Part shown: in pieces, positions 19,269 through 29,000 of the stretch
Layout: each line of letters begins with the position of its first letter
Numbering within the stretch: the stretch's first letter is position 1
Program-made: the position numbers and the translations under genes
Origin: UBA5951 sp009936885
GTDB lineage: Bacteria; Pseudomonadota; Alphaproteobacteria; Puniceispirillales; Puniceispirillaceae
Direction: 5' to 3'
Assembly (NCBI GenBank): GCA_937996625.1
Contig: CALKVA010000001.1
Span: 1 to 64,000 of the forward strand
DNA length: 64,000 nt
The notes under the pieces: model-generated
What the model was told of the DNA's origin: nothing
The model's input: the letters and a program-made list of their open reading frames with translations, nothing else
Database searches by the model: none

Positions 19269-20450
19269 TCAGGCAGCGTCTTTTTTATAGGCTTCAACAA
19301 ATTCATTAATCCGTTTAACAGCTTCATGCATCGTCGCTGTAGAACCCGCAAAAGATAACCGTAGAAAACGATGCCCATTAATGGGATCAAAATCCACGCC
19401 TGGTGTAGTGGCAACGCCAGTTTGGTCTAATAATTCCTTTGCAAAGGCAATTGAATCGTCACTTAATGCTGAAATATCTGCATAAATATAAAAAGCACCG
19501 TCGCAAGGGGCTGCATTTCCAAGAAATTCTGACGGCAGGCCTGATAATAATACCTGTCTATTTTCTTGATATCGTTCTACATGCTGGTCTAGCTCATCGC
19601 TACAATCAAATGCTTTCACAGATGCAATCTGGTTAGGTGTTGGCGATGATATGTATAAGTTCTGCGCTAATTTCTCAGCAGCACTAATCAACTGCTCTGG
19701 CAGTATCATCCATCCAATCCGCCATCCTGTCATTGAAAAATACTTAGACAGGCTATTAATAATAATGGCGTTATCAGTGTATTTTAATGCTGTCTCGCAT
19801 CTACCCGTATAAGATAGCCCATGATAAATCTCATCCGAGATTAACCGCACCCCATTCTTGTCACACCATTCACAGATTTCTTTTAATTCTACATCTGGAA
19901 TTACAACACCCGTTGGATTATGCGGACTTGCTATCATAAGCCCGTCTGGCAATCTGTCCCATTTTTCCATATCCTGTAATCTTGGCATCCACCCTTCTTC
20001 AGCGCCAGCTGGCAAAATCACAGGCTCAAGTCCCATACCGAGCATTAGATTGCGATAGGCTGGATAGCCTGGATTTGGAATGGCAATTCTATCACCAACA
20101 TCAAAAGCAGACATAAACGATATTGCAAACCCAGTCGATGAGCCCACTGTCACCGCAACACGTTCGCTATCTAAATCTATCTGGTACCATTCTTGATAAT
20201 GTTCTGCTATTCTCTGGCGCAACTCAATAATTCCAAGTGCCACAGCATATCCGTGTGATTTTTGCTGCCCCATAGAGTCAATAAGCGCATCCATAACCGG
20301 TTTAGGGGCAGATGAGGATGGCTGCCCTACCTCAAGATGTACGATATCATGCCCTTGTGCATCTAACTCAGCGGCAAGGCGCATTACATCCATAGCCATG
20401 AAGGGCGGCATTTTACTACGTTTAGCAATTTTTAGGGTTGGACCTGTCAT
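19269..20450 (-). CDS. class I/II pyridoxal-phosphate aminotransferase
   Basis: A fold-type I PLP enzyme of the aspartate aminotransferase superfamily, about 393 residues from the ATG at 20450. Visible motifs are the substrate/PLP segment PHNPTGVV, the aspartate region ISDEIYHGL, the Schiff-base lysine in SLSKYFSMTGWRIG, and the terminal arginine segment HRFLRLSFA. The substrate cannot be deduced; relatives act on aspartate, aromatic or other amino acids. A longer form starting at 20513 would add 21 residues, but the ATG at 20450 has GGGAAG immediately upstream and fits the family N terminus. It converges on rne and is followed divergently by the M48 protease. Confidence 0.9.
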   Translation of the reverse strand: MTGPTLKIAKRSKMPPFMAMDVMRLAAELDAQGHDIVHLEVGQPSSSAPKPVMDALIDSMGQQKSHGYAVALGIIELRQRIAEHYQEWYQIDLDSERVAVTVGSSTGFAISFMSAFDVGDRIAIPNPGYPAYRNLMLGMGLEPVILPAGAEEGWMPRLQDMEKWDRLPDGLMIASPHNPTGVVIPDVELKEICEWCDKNGVRLISDEIYHGLSYTGRCETALKYTDNAIIINSLSKYFSMTGWRIGWMILPEQLISAAEKLAQNLYISSPTPNQIASVKAFDCSDELDQHVERYQENRQVLLSGLPSEFLGNAAPCDGAFYIYADISALSDDSIAFAKELLDQTGVATTPGVDFDPINGHRFLRLSFAGSTATMHEAVKRINEFVEAYKKDAA

Positions 20451-20604
20451 TTTCTTCCCATTATTAACATCAAGCTTTATAATTAAGGCAGCTTTGAGAA
20501 TATTTAGAGACACAAAGCACTGATTATTGAGCTAAACTATGTTATTCTTGTAAAAGTTATTGATTATTATTAATCTGAAAGCACAACATCACATCTTATT
20601 TGCC

Positions 20605-20632
20605 TTGTCAAATACGTTATTCTGAATTTAAT
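20605..20632 (+). promoter_or_regulatory. candidate sigma-70 promoter of the M48 protease gene
   Basis: TTGTCA (20605-20610) is followed after 16 bp by TTTAAT (20627-20632); each hexamer matches the consensus at 5 of 6 positions. The predicted start is near 20639, about 54 nt before the ATG, and AAAGGAAA lies in the right place as a ribosome site. Prediction only. Confidence 0.45.
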
Positions 20633-20692
20633 TCTGTTTTTTTGTAAAATAAAGAATTTTATTTTATTTTATCAAAGGAAATCACAAAACAA

Positions 20693-22072
20693 ATGTTGAA
20701 TATTAGAAACTTTCATTTGATTATGCTTTTTTTCCTATTTTTTATTGGATCAACAACGAGTTGCTATGCAAACTTAATTCGGGATACCGAGCTAGAAACC
20801 AAACTAGAATCACTATTGGCGCCATTGGTTCAGGCCTCTAATATTTCGTCACAGATAAAGGTTCGGATCATTCTGGATTCTTCTTACAATGCCTTTGTTA
20901 CAGGAGATAATATTATATATCTTCACTCTGGTCTTTTGCTTGAGGCAGATACTTTAGAAGAGGTCATGGGCGTGATGGCACATGAGCTCGGCCATATTGC
21001 ATCTGGTCATGTAGCCGGAAAAGGCGAAGCCATAAAAAAAGCGCGCGGGGCGTCTTTGCTAAGCACCGCTCTTGCTGCTGCTGCTGCAATAGGGGGCTCT
21101 GGGGAGCTGGCAGCAGGTCTGCTAGTAGGCGGAAACGATAGAGCAGCGCGGCAATTTTATTACGGCTCACGGATAAATGAAGCCATTGCCGATGAATGGG
21201 CGTTAGAAATGCTTGATGAGCTCAAAATCAGCTCCGATGGTATGGCAAAAATGATGCAGCGGCTATCACAGCAAAATGTATTACCTGAAAGCCATCAGTC
21301 AGAATATTATAGAACGCATCCTGGCACCAAGCAACGTTTGGCTGTCTATGAAGATCACCTTGCAAAATCCAACTTTAAAGATAGCATAATGGCAGAAGCA
21401 GATTATGCTGATTTTAACCGGATTGTTGCTAAATTGTCAGGATATGAAAACCCACCAGAACAGACAATAGAAACTCTGGGAGAAACTCCAGCACAAACTC
21501 CGGGACAGGCTATAGAAAACAACAATCTATCTATAGATGAACGCTATGAGCTAGCAATTGCTTATTTCAGATATGGCAATTCTGATGCGGCTATGAGGGA
21601 TATCCAATCACTTTTATTGGCAGAACCAGAAAACCCCTATTTTTACGAACTTGGCGGGGAAATAGCCTTTGCAGACCAAAATTTGCCATCTGCGATTGAG
21701 TATTTAACAGCCGCATCCGACAAAAGCCAGCAAGCACCCTTAATTGGGATGCGTTTAGGCAGGGCATTATTAGCAACTGGAATAGCTGAGAATTACGCAC
21801 GAGCAAGAGATATTCTAAAAATCGCAGTTGATGGTGAGCCAGATTGGCCATTTGTGCGAAGAGAATATGCTATCGCCCTTGGCAAAACAGGGGATATCGC
21901 AAAAGCAAGCTGGCAGCTGGCTGAAGCAGAGTTCCTAAATGGCGATCTGCAACAAGCAAATAGTCAGCTAAAACGCGCATTAGAACAAAGTAACGTATCA
22001 CCAGAATTAAAAAAACAATTAATCGATTTGAAATTTTTAATAGAAAACGCACAGATTTTAAAAGCTTATTAA
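20693..22072 (+). CDS. periplasmic M48 metalloprotease with TPR domain (BepA/YfgC-like)
   Basis: The 459-residue protein begins with a signal peptide (about residues 1-26, ending near CYA). The M48 domain holds the zinc motif HELGHIASGHV, and a glutamate in NEAIADEWALEML is the likely third ligand. The second half contains tetratricopeptide-like helical repeats (from about residue 280). BepA-type proteases of this architecture monitor outer-membrane protein assembly, cleaving stalled LptD or BamA; a similar quality-control role is inferred. It is followed after 98 bp by a DsbA-like gene, an order common in Alphaproteobacteria. Confidence 0.92.
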   Translation: MLNIRNFHLIMLFFLFFIGSTTSCYANLIRDTELETKLESLLAPLVQASNISSQIKVRIILDSSYNAFVTGDNIIYLHSGLLLEADTLEEVMGVMAHELGHIASGHVAGKGEAIKKARGASLLSTALAAAAAIGGSGELAAGLLVGGNDRAARQFYYGSRINEAIADEWALEMLDELKISSDGMAKMMQRLSQQNVLPESHQSEYYRTHPGTKQRLAVYEDHLAKSNFKDSIMAEADYADFNRIVAKLSGYENPPEQTIETLGETPAQTPGQAIENNNLSIDERYELAIAYFRYGNSDAAMRDIQSLLLAEPENPYFYELGGEIAFADQNLPSAIEYLTAASDKSQQAPLIGMRLGRALLATGIAENYARARDILKIAVDGEPDWPFVRREYAIALGKTGDIAKASWQLAEAEFLNGDLQQANSQLKRALEQSNVSPELKKQLIDLKFLIENAQILKAY

Positions 22073-22170
22073 GTTTTCAGTCAACCAATAGCAAGGCCTT
22101 TATTGAAAGATTAATTCACACATGCTATTGAGCCAAGCGTAATTCATTATTTCAAAATAGCAGGATAGTC

Positions 22171-22881
22171 ATGAAGCAGATTTTTTATTACCTAACCCTG
22201 TGCCTTTTTCTGATAACCTATCCTGCAAAAGCTGAGTTTTCAGAATCAGAAGAACAGCAAATTCAGCACATAATTGAGAAATACCTGAGCCAAAACCCTG
22301 AATTGCTATTTGACTTAATTGTAAATTATTCTAACCAAAAATCAGAAGATGAAAAGCAAATCGCGATGTCAATGACCTATGATAGTGAAGGTGATGGCAC
22401 TATGGGTAATCCAGATGCTTCTTTTATTATCTATGAATATTCAGACTATAATTGTGGTTATTGCAAGCGATTATTTAATACATTACAGACCCTCATTAGC
22501 GAAGATGATGATTTGTTAATTGTGGTGAAGGAATTTCCTATCTTGGCAAAAAGCTCTGTATTAGCAGCCAAAGCAGCGCTTGCTGCTGAAGAGCAAGGCA
22601 GGTTTGCAGAATATCATAATGCCTTAATGACATCTGTTGGCGGCATCACACAAGACTCGTTGCAGTCTATAGCAACAATGGTGGGGCTTGATTTAAGCTT
22701 GTATAACGAGGCTATTTCTAGCAACCGTTTTGATAAAATATTACAGCGCAATATGAATGCTGGACGGGCAATCGGGATTGAGGGAACGCCTGCTTTATTA
22801 ATTGGTGAGCAAATAATCCCAGGCGCTATTGGTCTAGAGGAAATAAAAGCACTCATCAAAGCAGAGCGAGAAAACAGCTGA
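22171..22881 (+). CDS. DsbA-family periplasmic thiol oxidoreductase (Com1-like)
   Basis: The 236-residue protein has a signal peptide (about residues 1-20, ending AKA), a helical N-terminal extension and a thioredoxin-fold DsbA domain. The redox motif is CGYC, in SDYNCGYCKRLF, and the cis-proline segment is EGTPALLIG. It would introduce or isomerise disulfides in exported proteins. The N-terminal extension (IIEKYLSQNPELLFD) is typical of alphaproteobacterial Com1/DsbA proteins. It lies between the M48 protease and aroQ on the plus strand. Confidence 0.92.
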   Translation: MKQIFYYLTLCLFLITYPAKAEFSESEEQQIQHIIEKYLSQNPELLFDLIVNYSNQKSEDEKQIAMSMTYDSEGDGTMGNPDASFIIYEYSDYNCGYCKRLFNTLQTLISEDDDLLIVVKEFPILAKSSVLAAKAALAAEEQGRFAEYHNALMTSVGGITQDSLQSIATMVGLDLSLYNEAISSNRFDKILQRNMNAGRAIGIEGTPALLIGEQIIPGAIGLEEIKALIKAERENS

Positions 22882-23041
22882 TACAATAAAGAGGTAAATT
22901 ACTTTTTTTTGACCCAATTATTAAACCCCATTATTAAATAAAGAGAAATCACCGCAAAATTCAGTATTCGCATTTTTGATTTAATTACGCTATAGGAAGT
23001 TAGCGAAACTTTTTTTACTGTCTAATTTTAGGGGTTGCGTT

Positions 23042-23482
23042 ATGGCAAAAATTCTTATTCTTAACGGGCCGAATTTAAATATGCTCGGGACAAGGCAACC
23101 CGAAATCTACGGCCATACAAAATTGCAAGACATCGAAGCTGCCTGTCAAGCGTTGGCAAGGGAGCTTCATATGGTAGCAGAATGTGCCCAGTCCAACCAT
23201 GAAGGAGAACTTGTTAGCCTAATTCAACAAGCATCAGCGACCTATGATGGCATTATTCTTAATGCTGGTGGATATAGTCATACATCTGTTGCTATTAGGG
23301 ATGCGCTGGCTCTGTTTTCTGGCAAAATCATAGAGGTTCATATTTCAAACATATATAACCGTGAGGGATTTAGACATACCTCTATGCTTTCGGCAGTATC
23401 TGATGGCATCATCGTTGGGCTGGGCGCGAACTCCTACAGCCTCGCCATCAGGGCACTCGCAGAATTACTTTCTGCTGATTAG
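23042..23482 (+). CDS. aroQ: 3-dehydroquinate dehydratase, type II
   Basis: This catalyses the third shikimate-pathway step as a dodecamer. The 146-residue length is normal. The family motifs NGPNLNMLGTRQPEIYG (with the catalytic tyrosine), NAGGYSHTSVAIRDAL and EVHISNIYNREGFRHTS (with the histidine) are all present. Many Alphaproteobacteria have accB and accC immediately downstream; here the next gene is aat, 134 bp on, and no biotin carboxyl carrier or carboxylase is in the gap. Confidence 0.97.
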   Translation: MAKILILNGPNLNMLGTRQPEIYGHTKLQDIEAACQALARELHMVAECAQSNHEGELVSLIQQASATYDGIILNAGGYSHTSVAIRDALALFSGKIIEVHISNIYNREGFRHTSMLSAVSDGIIVGLGANSYSLAIRALAELLSAD

Positions 23483-23616
23483 GTTACCGCTATAATATGA
23501 GGTGATTTTAACCTGCAATCTTTTCCAAGATTTACCTAAAAAACGCACTGATTTTTTAACATCTAGTTTTTTTCAGTGGCATAAAAAGATATTAGGGCAT
23601 TATTAGGAGCGTGTAA

Positions 23617-24279
23617 GTGTCACAACAATTTGTTATCGCGCCAGAGACGATTATCCAAGCCTACACACTCGGCATTTTCCCGATGGCCGCTAGTAGGGAT
23701 GCAGAAGACATTCAGTTTTTTCAGCCTGACATTCGCGGTGTTCTGCCAATAAAGCCCCCTCAAATACCAAAACGACTTCAACGATTACTCAGAAAACAGC
23801 CGTTTGAGATTCATTGGAACCAGAATTTTCCTGCTGTAATTGATGGATGTGCCGCCCCGCGCTCTGACACACAAGACACATGGATTAACCCACAAATTAG
23901 AAGGTTATACATCTCTCTTCATATGCTTGGATTTGCCCATTCAGTCGAAGTCTATAAAGAGGGACAATTGGTAGGCGGGTTATACGGGGTTGCGATTGGC
24001 GGTGCTTTTTTTGGTGAATCCATGTTTAGCCGCGTATCAAACGCTTCTAAAATCGCGCTTTGTCATTTAATGGCTCGTCTGCGTTATGGCAATTTCAAAT
24101 TATTAGACGCACAATTTTTAAATGATCATCTGATTCAATTCGGCATTGAATCCATAGACAAAGATGACTTTCAGAAGCAGCTTGAACACGCCATAAACAG
24201 CAAAGCCAGTCTGGGCCTTGATGTCCCTGAATCAATTATTCTTCAGTCTTTATGGCAAGATAATAATGTTACATCATAA
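23617..24279 (+). CDS. aat: leucyl/phenylalanyl-tRNA-protein transferase
   Basis: Aat adds Leu or Phe to N-terminal Lys or Arg of proteins, creating N-degrons that ClpS delivers to ClpAP; clpS and clpA lie about 7-10 kb away in this window. The 220-residue protein shows the family motifs YTLGIFPMA, DTWINPQI, HSVEVYKEGQLVGGLYGVAIGGAFFGESMFS and LLDAQF. The start is GTG at 23617, placed by AGGAG upstream; the in-frame alternative GTG at 23611 is followed at once by a stop. Its 3' end overlaps the convergent DUF2155 gene by 37 bp. Confidence 0.96.
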   Translation: MSQQFVIAPETIIQAYTLGIFPMAASRDAEDIQFFQPDIRGVLPIKPPQIPKRLQRLLRKQPFEIHWNQNFPAVIDGCAAPRSDTQDTWINPQIRRLYISLHMLGFAHSVEVYKEGQLVGGLYGVAIGGAFFGESMFSRVSNASKIALCHLMARLRYGNFKLLDAQFLNDHLIQFGIESIDKDDFQKQLEHAINSKASLGLDVPESIILQSLWQDNNVTS

Positions 24280-24659
24280 ACAGGATGTTCCAATCCAGAA
24301 ATAGCTGGGCTTGAAGCGAACATCCACCCAGAAAACAGAGCTTTTTGGGCTTTTTGAGCTTTTTTGGGCTTCTTTTCTGCGTACCCATTATCAAATATCA
24401 TAATGAAAGCGACATTTTCAGGGGGCTCTTCTGGCGGTCGATAAGCGCAATAATGCACCCTAAGCTCAAGCGTGCCAAATTCGGTACCACCGCCCACTGG
24501 AACTGACTTAGTTGAAATACGCGCCGTAATTTTATTAAGAAGTTGTAACTCTGCTGTTTGCGATTCTATCCAGCTGAACGCAATTGCCTTGTTATTTTGG
24601 ACCATAAGAACGCCCATAATAAGAAAAACTCTAAATAGAAAAATATTCGATAGCTTCAT
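24243..24659 (-). CDS. DUF2155 exported protein
   Basis: A 138-residue protein with a signal peptide (about residues 1-27, AIA) and the DUF2155 core. Recognisable segments are LNKITARISTKSVPVG, FGTLELRVHYCAYRPPEEPPENVAFI and LFSGWMFASSPAISGLEHPVYDVTLLSC, with two conserved cysteines. The function is unknown. In Alphaproteobacteria it usually sits next to aat and NDUFA12, as here. The AT-rich intervening KKPKKAQKAQKA segment is lineage-specific. Its 3' end overlaps convergent aat. Confidence 0.9.
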   Translation of the reverse strand: MKLSNIFLFRVFLIMGVLMVQNNKAIAFSWIESQTAELQLLNKITARISTKSVPVGGGTEFGTLELRVHYCAYRPPEEPPENVAFIMIFDNGYAEKKPKKAQKAQKALFSGWMFASSPAISGLEHPVYDVTLLSCHKD

Positions 24660-24677
24660 TGTGAAATAGTATCAATT

Positions 24678-25124
24678 TTATTGACTGGCGCTTTGAAACA
24701 CAAATTTGCCGAGAAGATCGGTAAGACTCACAGGGTCTGATGTATCATAGATAATATCCCCTGCTTGCAACATGGTATCCTCTGCTCCAGGCGATAGTTC
24801 AAGCACATAACCACCCAAAAGTGATTTAGCAACAATCCGTGCACTGGTGTCTGACGGCAATTCTATATCCGGATTTATTCTGAATGTTAGTCGCGCCATA
24901 TAGGTTATTTTATCAATCTCATGAGATGTTACCTGACCAATTTTTATCCCAGCCAGAAACACATCATCCCCGGCAGAAAGACCAGATACGTCGCCAAAAT
25001 CGGCTTTGAGTTCCATCCCATCTGATGGTGTCAAATTAGCCGAATTATAAACCGTGAATGCAAATAATGCAGCTCCGATGATAATAACCGCACCAAGTAT
25101 TGTCTCTAATGTGTTTTGACGCAT
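24678..25124 (-). CDS. mlaD: MlaD-like MCE-domain protein
   Basis: A 148-residue protein with one N-terminal membrane anchor (about residues 7-26) and an MCE domain containing the VSGLSAGDDVFLAGIKIGQV and LGGYVLELSPG segments. MlaD forms the hexameric periplasmic ring of the Mla retrograde phospholipid transporter with MlaE and MlaF. No mlaE, mlaF or mlaC gene is in this window, so this is a stand-alone copy here. It lies between NDUFA12 and DUF2155 on the minus strand, a common alphaproteobacterial arrangement. Confidence 0.9.
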   Translation of the reverse strand: MRQNTLETILGAVIIIGAALFAFTVYNSANLTPSDGMELKADFGDVSGLSAGDDVFLAGIKIGQVTSHEIDKITYMARLTFRINPDIELPSDTSARIVAKSLLGGYVLELSPGAEDTMLQAGDIIYDTSDPVSLTDLLGKFVFQSASQ

Positions 25125-25200
25125 TTGATAAAAATATCCTTTAATCAGTGTAGGTAAGCAGGCTGTATCACCAAAACGGACAATCTGTAATTATATATGC

Positions 25201-25560
25201 TCAAGATGTTGGTGTCCAAGGCTCATAATCACCAGACGCTTTAGCACGGCGCCCCCCTTTCAACGGATGGCCTTTCGGGCGATAGGCGAATTTAGTACCT
25301 GTTAAGTTCGGCAAGTGGGCTTCCTGCCACTCATGCTTTTGATAACCACCCTCAGGAGGGGTGTCGTCTTGTGTGTGATGCAACCATCCATGCCAGTCTG
25401 CAGGCACTTTTGATGCCTCTACCACGCCTTTGAATAGAACAAACCTTTTAGACCTAAGCTGGTTCTGTCTCTTAGCCTTCTCATAATATTTATTTCCAAA
25501 TTCGTCTTCACCTTTAAATCTAGAGGTGCAGGCGATTAATACTCTTGAAATGATATGCAT
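25201..25560 (-). CDS. NADH:ubiquinone oxidoreductase accessory subunit NDUFA12 (B17.2-like)
   Basis: A 119-residue protein homologous to the mitochondrial complex I accessory subunit NDUFA12, which Alphaproteobacteria share with mitochondria. Typical features are GEDEFGNKYYE near the start, the VPADWHGWLHH core and the YEPWTP C terminus. It is a peripheral subunit stabilising complex I. It is encoded away from the nuo operon, as is usual, at the head of the NDUFA12-mlaD-DUF2155 run. Confidence 0.93.
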   Translation of the reverse strand: MHIISRVLIACTSRFKGEDEFGNKYYEKAKRQNQLRSKRFVLFKGVVEASKVPADWHGWLHHTQDDTPPEGGYQKHEWQEAHLPNLTGTKFAYRPKGHPLKGGRRAKASGDYEPWTPTS

Positions 25561-25948
25561 TAGGTTTTTTTTCCAATCAATGATAAAGCATTTCTATTTT
25601 TTTCAAGACGCGCTCTTATTCATCCTATTCTAGGGGTTATGGTAGCAAAAAAAAGCATGTAGTTAAATATTTTGTTTCAAATTATGGTAATTGCTAAAAA
25701 CGCAACTATTAGCAAAAAATCAAAGATAACGTTTAATCTATTTGTTCTGTCTTCTCATCCATTAGTCATTATATTAACAGACCCTTTGCTCAAATTTACT
25801 CTGAGAAGGCGCTTATATATTGAGCATGAATAATAAAATTCATATCCCTTGGCTCCTTATCAATTAAGTAATTTCAATCGACTAGAAAAGGTCAAGAAAA
25901 AAAAGTGAAAAATAGGCTATTTTTTTTAATTGTCAAACTTGATCTAAA
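25561..25948. other. long AT-rich intergenic region between NDUFA12 and nrdJ
   Basis: This divergent gap, together with the operator and leader to 26082, totals 522 bp, one of the two longest in the window. I see no coding sequence and no cobalamin riboswitch box. Two short inverted repeats occur: TGCTCAA/TTGAGCA (25787-25793 with 25820-25826) and ATGAAT/ATTCAT (25826-25831 with 25838-25843). Several poly-A/T runs are present. It must hold the NDUFA12 promoter, but none could be placed convincingly. Confidence 0.5.
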
Positions 25949-25995
25949 CCACTACATCAGGTAACTTCGAGAGCTATGTCTACTATATATAGTAA
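25949..25995 (+). promoter_or_regulatory. tandem NrdR operator upstream of nrdJ
   Basis: Box 2, CTACTATATATAGTAA (25980-25995), contains a perfect 14-bp palindrome and matches the core of the published NrdR consensus acaCwAtATaTwgtgt. Box 1, CCACTACATCAGGTAA (25949-25964), is a weaker match (9 of 16) with both half-site cores ACTA and GGT present. The centres (25956.5 and 25987.5) are exactly 31 bp apart, three helical turns, the spacing typical of NrdR box pairs. NrdR represses ribonucleotide reductase genes when dATP is high. The box lies 88 bp before the nrdJ start and probably overlaps its promoter. The nrdR gene is not in this window. Confidence 0.87.
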
Positions 25996-26082
25996 AATAC
26001 TATCGTCCGGTGATTTAGTGTAATCAACGATTCGCGCTAATAAAATAATAGTAAAAACAAAAAAAATAAAAGGAAGAATATC

Positions 26083-29000
26083 ATGCGATTTGAGCGGCTA
26101 CTGACCCAAGAAAAAAAAGAATTATACGCAAACATCCCATTTCGGTCAGCAACCAGTGAAATTCGCAATCCAGATGGCACCATTGTTTTCTCAGCCGCGG
26201 ATATAGAAGTACCAGAACAATATAGTCAGGTCGCAACGGACATTATCGCTCAGAAATATTTTCGCAAAGCTGGTGTGCCAGTACGTCTAAAAACAATGGA
26301 AGAGGATAACGTTCCTTCTTGGTTATGGCGCTCACAGCCTGATATGGAGGCATTAAATTTACTCCCTGCCGATGAGAGATATACAGGCGAGACATCAGCA
26401 AAACAGGTTTTCCATAGACTAGCAGGAACATGGACTTATTGGGGCTGGAAGGGCGGTTATTTCAGCAGTGAAGCAGATGCAGAAATTTATTATCAGGAAA
26501 TGACTGTAATGTTGGCACGGCAAATGGCTGCGCCGAACTCGCCACAATGGTTTAATACAGGCCTGAACTGGGCATATGGTATTGATGGCCCTAGTCAGGG
26601 GCATTTCTACGTAGATTTCGAAACAGGTAAAATGGTGCGCTCGAAAACATCGTATGAGCACCCACAACCGCATGCCTGTTTCATTCAGTCGGTAAATGAT
26701 GATTTAGTGAATGAGGGCGGCATCATGGATTTATGGGTACGAGAAGCGCGCCTGTTTAAATATGGCTCTGGTACTGGATCAAACTTTTCTAAATTGCGCG
26801 GTATTGGAGAGAGCCTATCAGGCGGCGGCAGATCGTCAGGTTTAATGAGTTTTCTTAAAATTGGAGACAGGGCCGCAGGTGCCATAAAATCAGGTGGCAC
26901 AACACGGCGTGCTGCCAAGATGGTTACAGTTGATATAGACCATCCAGATATTGAAGAATATATTGACTGGAAAGTAGTGGAAGAGCAAAAAGTTGCTGCA
27001 CTAGTAACAGGCTCAAAAATCGCCAGCAAACATATGAGCGCTGTGATGAAGGCATGTGTTGAAGCAACAAATCTAGATGATACAGCACGCTACGATCCAA
27101 AACAAAATAATGAGCTTAAAAAAGCCATTATAGAAGCACGCAAAGTGATGCTTCCAGAAAATTATGTTCAACGCGTTATACAGTTTGCCCAACAAGGTTT
27201 TACTGAAATCGAGTTTAAGACATATGATACGGACTGGGACAGCGAAGCATATCTAACCGTTGCTGGTCAGAATTCCAACAATTCAGTGCGTGTTTCAAAC
27301 GAGTTTTTAAAGGCCGTAGAACAGCAGGGCAAATGGTCGCTAATAGGTCGTACAAATGGCGCAATAATTAAAGAGGTGGATGCCTCTGAATTATGGGATA
27401 AAATAGCCTATGCTGCATGGGCCTGCGCCGACCCTGGCCTGCAATATGATACCACCATCAATGAATGGCATACCTGTCCACAAGGTGGCAGAATTAATGC
27501 CTCGAACCCATGTTCTGAATATATGTTTATTGACGATACTGCTTGTAACTTAGCCTCTTTAAACTTAATGCAGTTCAGACATGAAGATGGCAGTTTTGAT
27601 ATTAAAACCTTCGAACATGCTGCAAGAATTTGGACCCTAACACTGGAGATTTCAGTTACTATGGCGCAATTCCCATCAAAGGAAATTGCTCAGGGCTCTT
27701 ATGATTATCGCACGCTAGGCCTTGGTTTTGCTAATATTGGCGGTATGTTAATGGCGGCTGGATACTCCTATGATAGTGAAGAGGCACGTGCCTTGTGTGG
27801 CGCTATTTCAGCGATAATGACTGGCAGATCTTATGCAACTTCAGCGGAAATAGCAAGCGAGCTAGGCGCATTTCCAAAATATAAAGCAAACGCAAAATCT
27901 ATGATGCGTGTAATGGAAAATCACAAGAACGCCGCTCTTGGCAAGGCTGATGGATATAGCGAGTTAAGCGTGTTACCGGTACCGCTTGCCATCCAGAATT
28001 GCCCTGATAAAACCCTTACAGCTGCTGCTGCGGCTGCATGGGAAGATGCTGTTCGTCTTGGCAAAAAGCATGGATATCGTAATGCACAAGCAACGGTTAT
28101 CGCGCCAACTGGAACAATTGGTCTTGTAATGGATTGTGATACAACGGGTATCGAGCCTGATTTTGCTATTGTGAAGTTCAAAAAGCTTGCTGGTGGAGGG
28201 TATTTCAAGATTATCAACCGGGTCGTACCTGAAGCACTTACACGCCTTGGCTACACAGAAAATCAAATAGAAGATGTCATCCGTTACGCAGTAGGACATG
28301 GTAGCCTTAAAGAATGTCAAGCCGTCTCTATATCTGCGCTTAAAGATAAAGGGTTTACAGAAGCTGTTCTTGAAAAGTTAGAAGCAAGTCTAGAAAACGC
28401 ATTTGATATAAAATTTGCCTTTAATCATTATGCGCTTGGTCTAGAATTCTGCAAAGATACTCTAGGGTTCAGTGATGCACAATTAAACGACTTTTCATTT
28501 AATATGTTAGAGTCTCTTGGCTTTACTAAGGACGAAATAGATGCCGCAAACATCCATATTTGTGGCGCTATGACGGTAGAGGGTGCCCCGCATTTAAAAA
28601 AGAAACATTTGCCGATTTTTGATTGTGCAAACGTCTGTGGTCGAATTGGCGAGCGGTATTTATCTGTTGAAAGCCATATTACAATGATGGCCGCCGCGCA
28701 GCCGTTTATATCTGGTGCTATTTCAAAAACCATTAATATGCCTAATAATGCTTCTGTAGAGGATTGCGGAAAAGCCTATATGCAATCTTGGCGTCTTGGG
28801 CTTAAAGCAAACGCGCTTTATCGTGATGGCTCAAAACTCAGCCAGCCTCTATCATCATCTCTGGTAGATGAAGAGGATTTAGAAGAAGAACAAATCACAT
28901 CAGTGCCACAAATTGTTGAAAAGATTGTTGAGCGTGTAATGCATATGCAAGAACGTGAAAAACTTCCTCAAAGACGCAAAGGTTATACCCAAAAAGCATC

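Noticed and set aside
22086..22130. Inverted repeat CAATAGCA/TGCTATTG between the M48 protease and DsbA-like genes
   Set aside because: The arms are only 8 bp with a 29-nt loop and no U tract; not enough to call a terminator.
24243..24279. Overlap of aat and DUF2155 as a sign of a misannotated gene
   Set aside because: Both proteins match their families to the end; a 37-bp convergent overlap is acceptable in a compact genome.
25561..26082. Cobalamin riboswitch before the B12-dependent nrdJ
   Set aside because: No B12-box-like segment or matching stem arrangement was seen; the NrdR boxes explain the regulation better.
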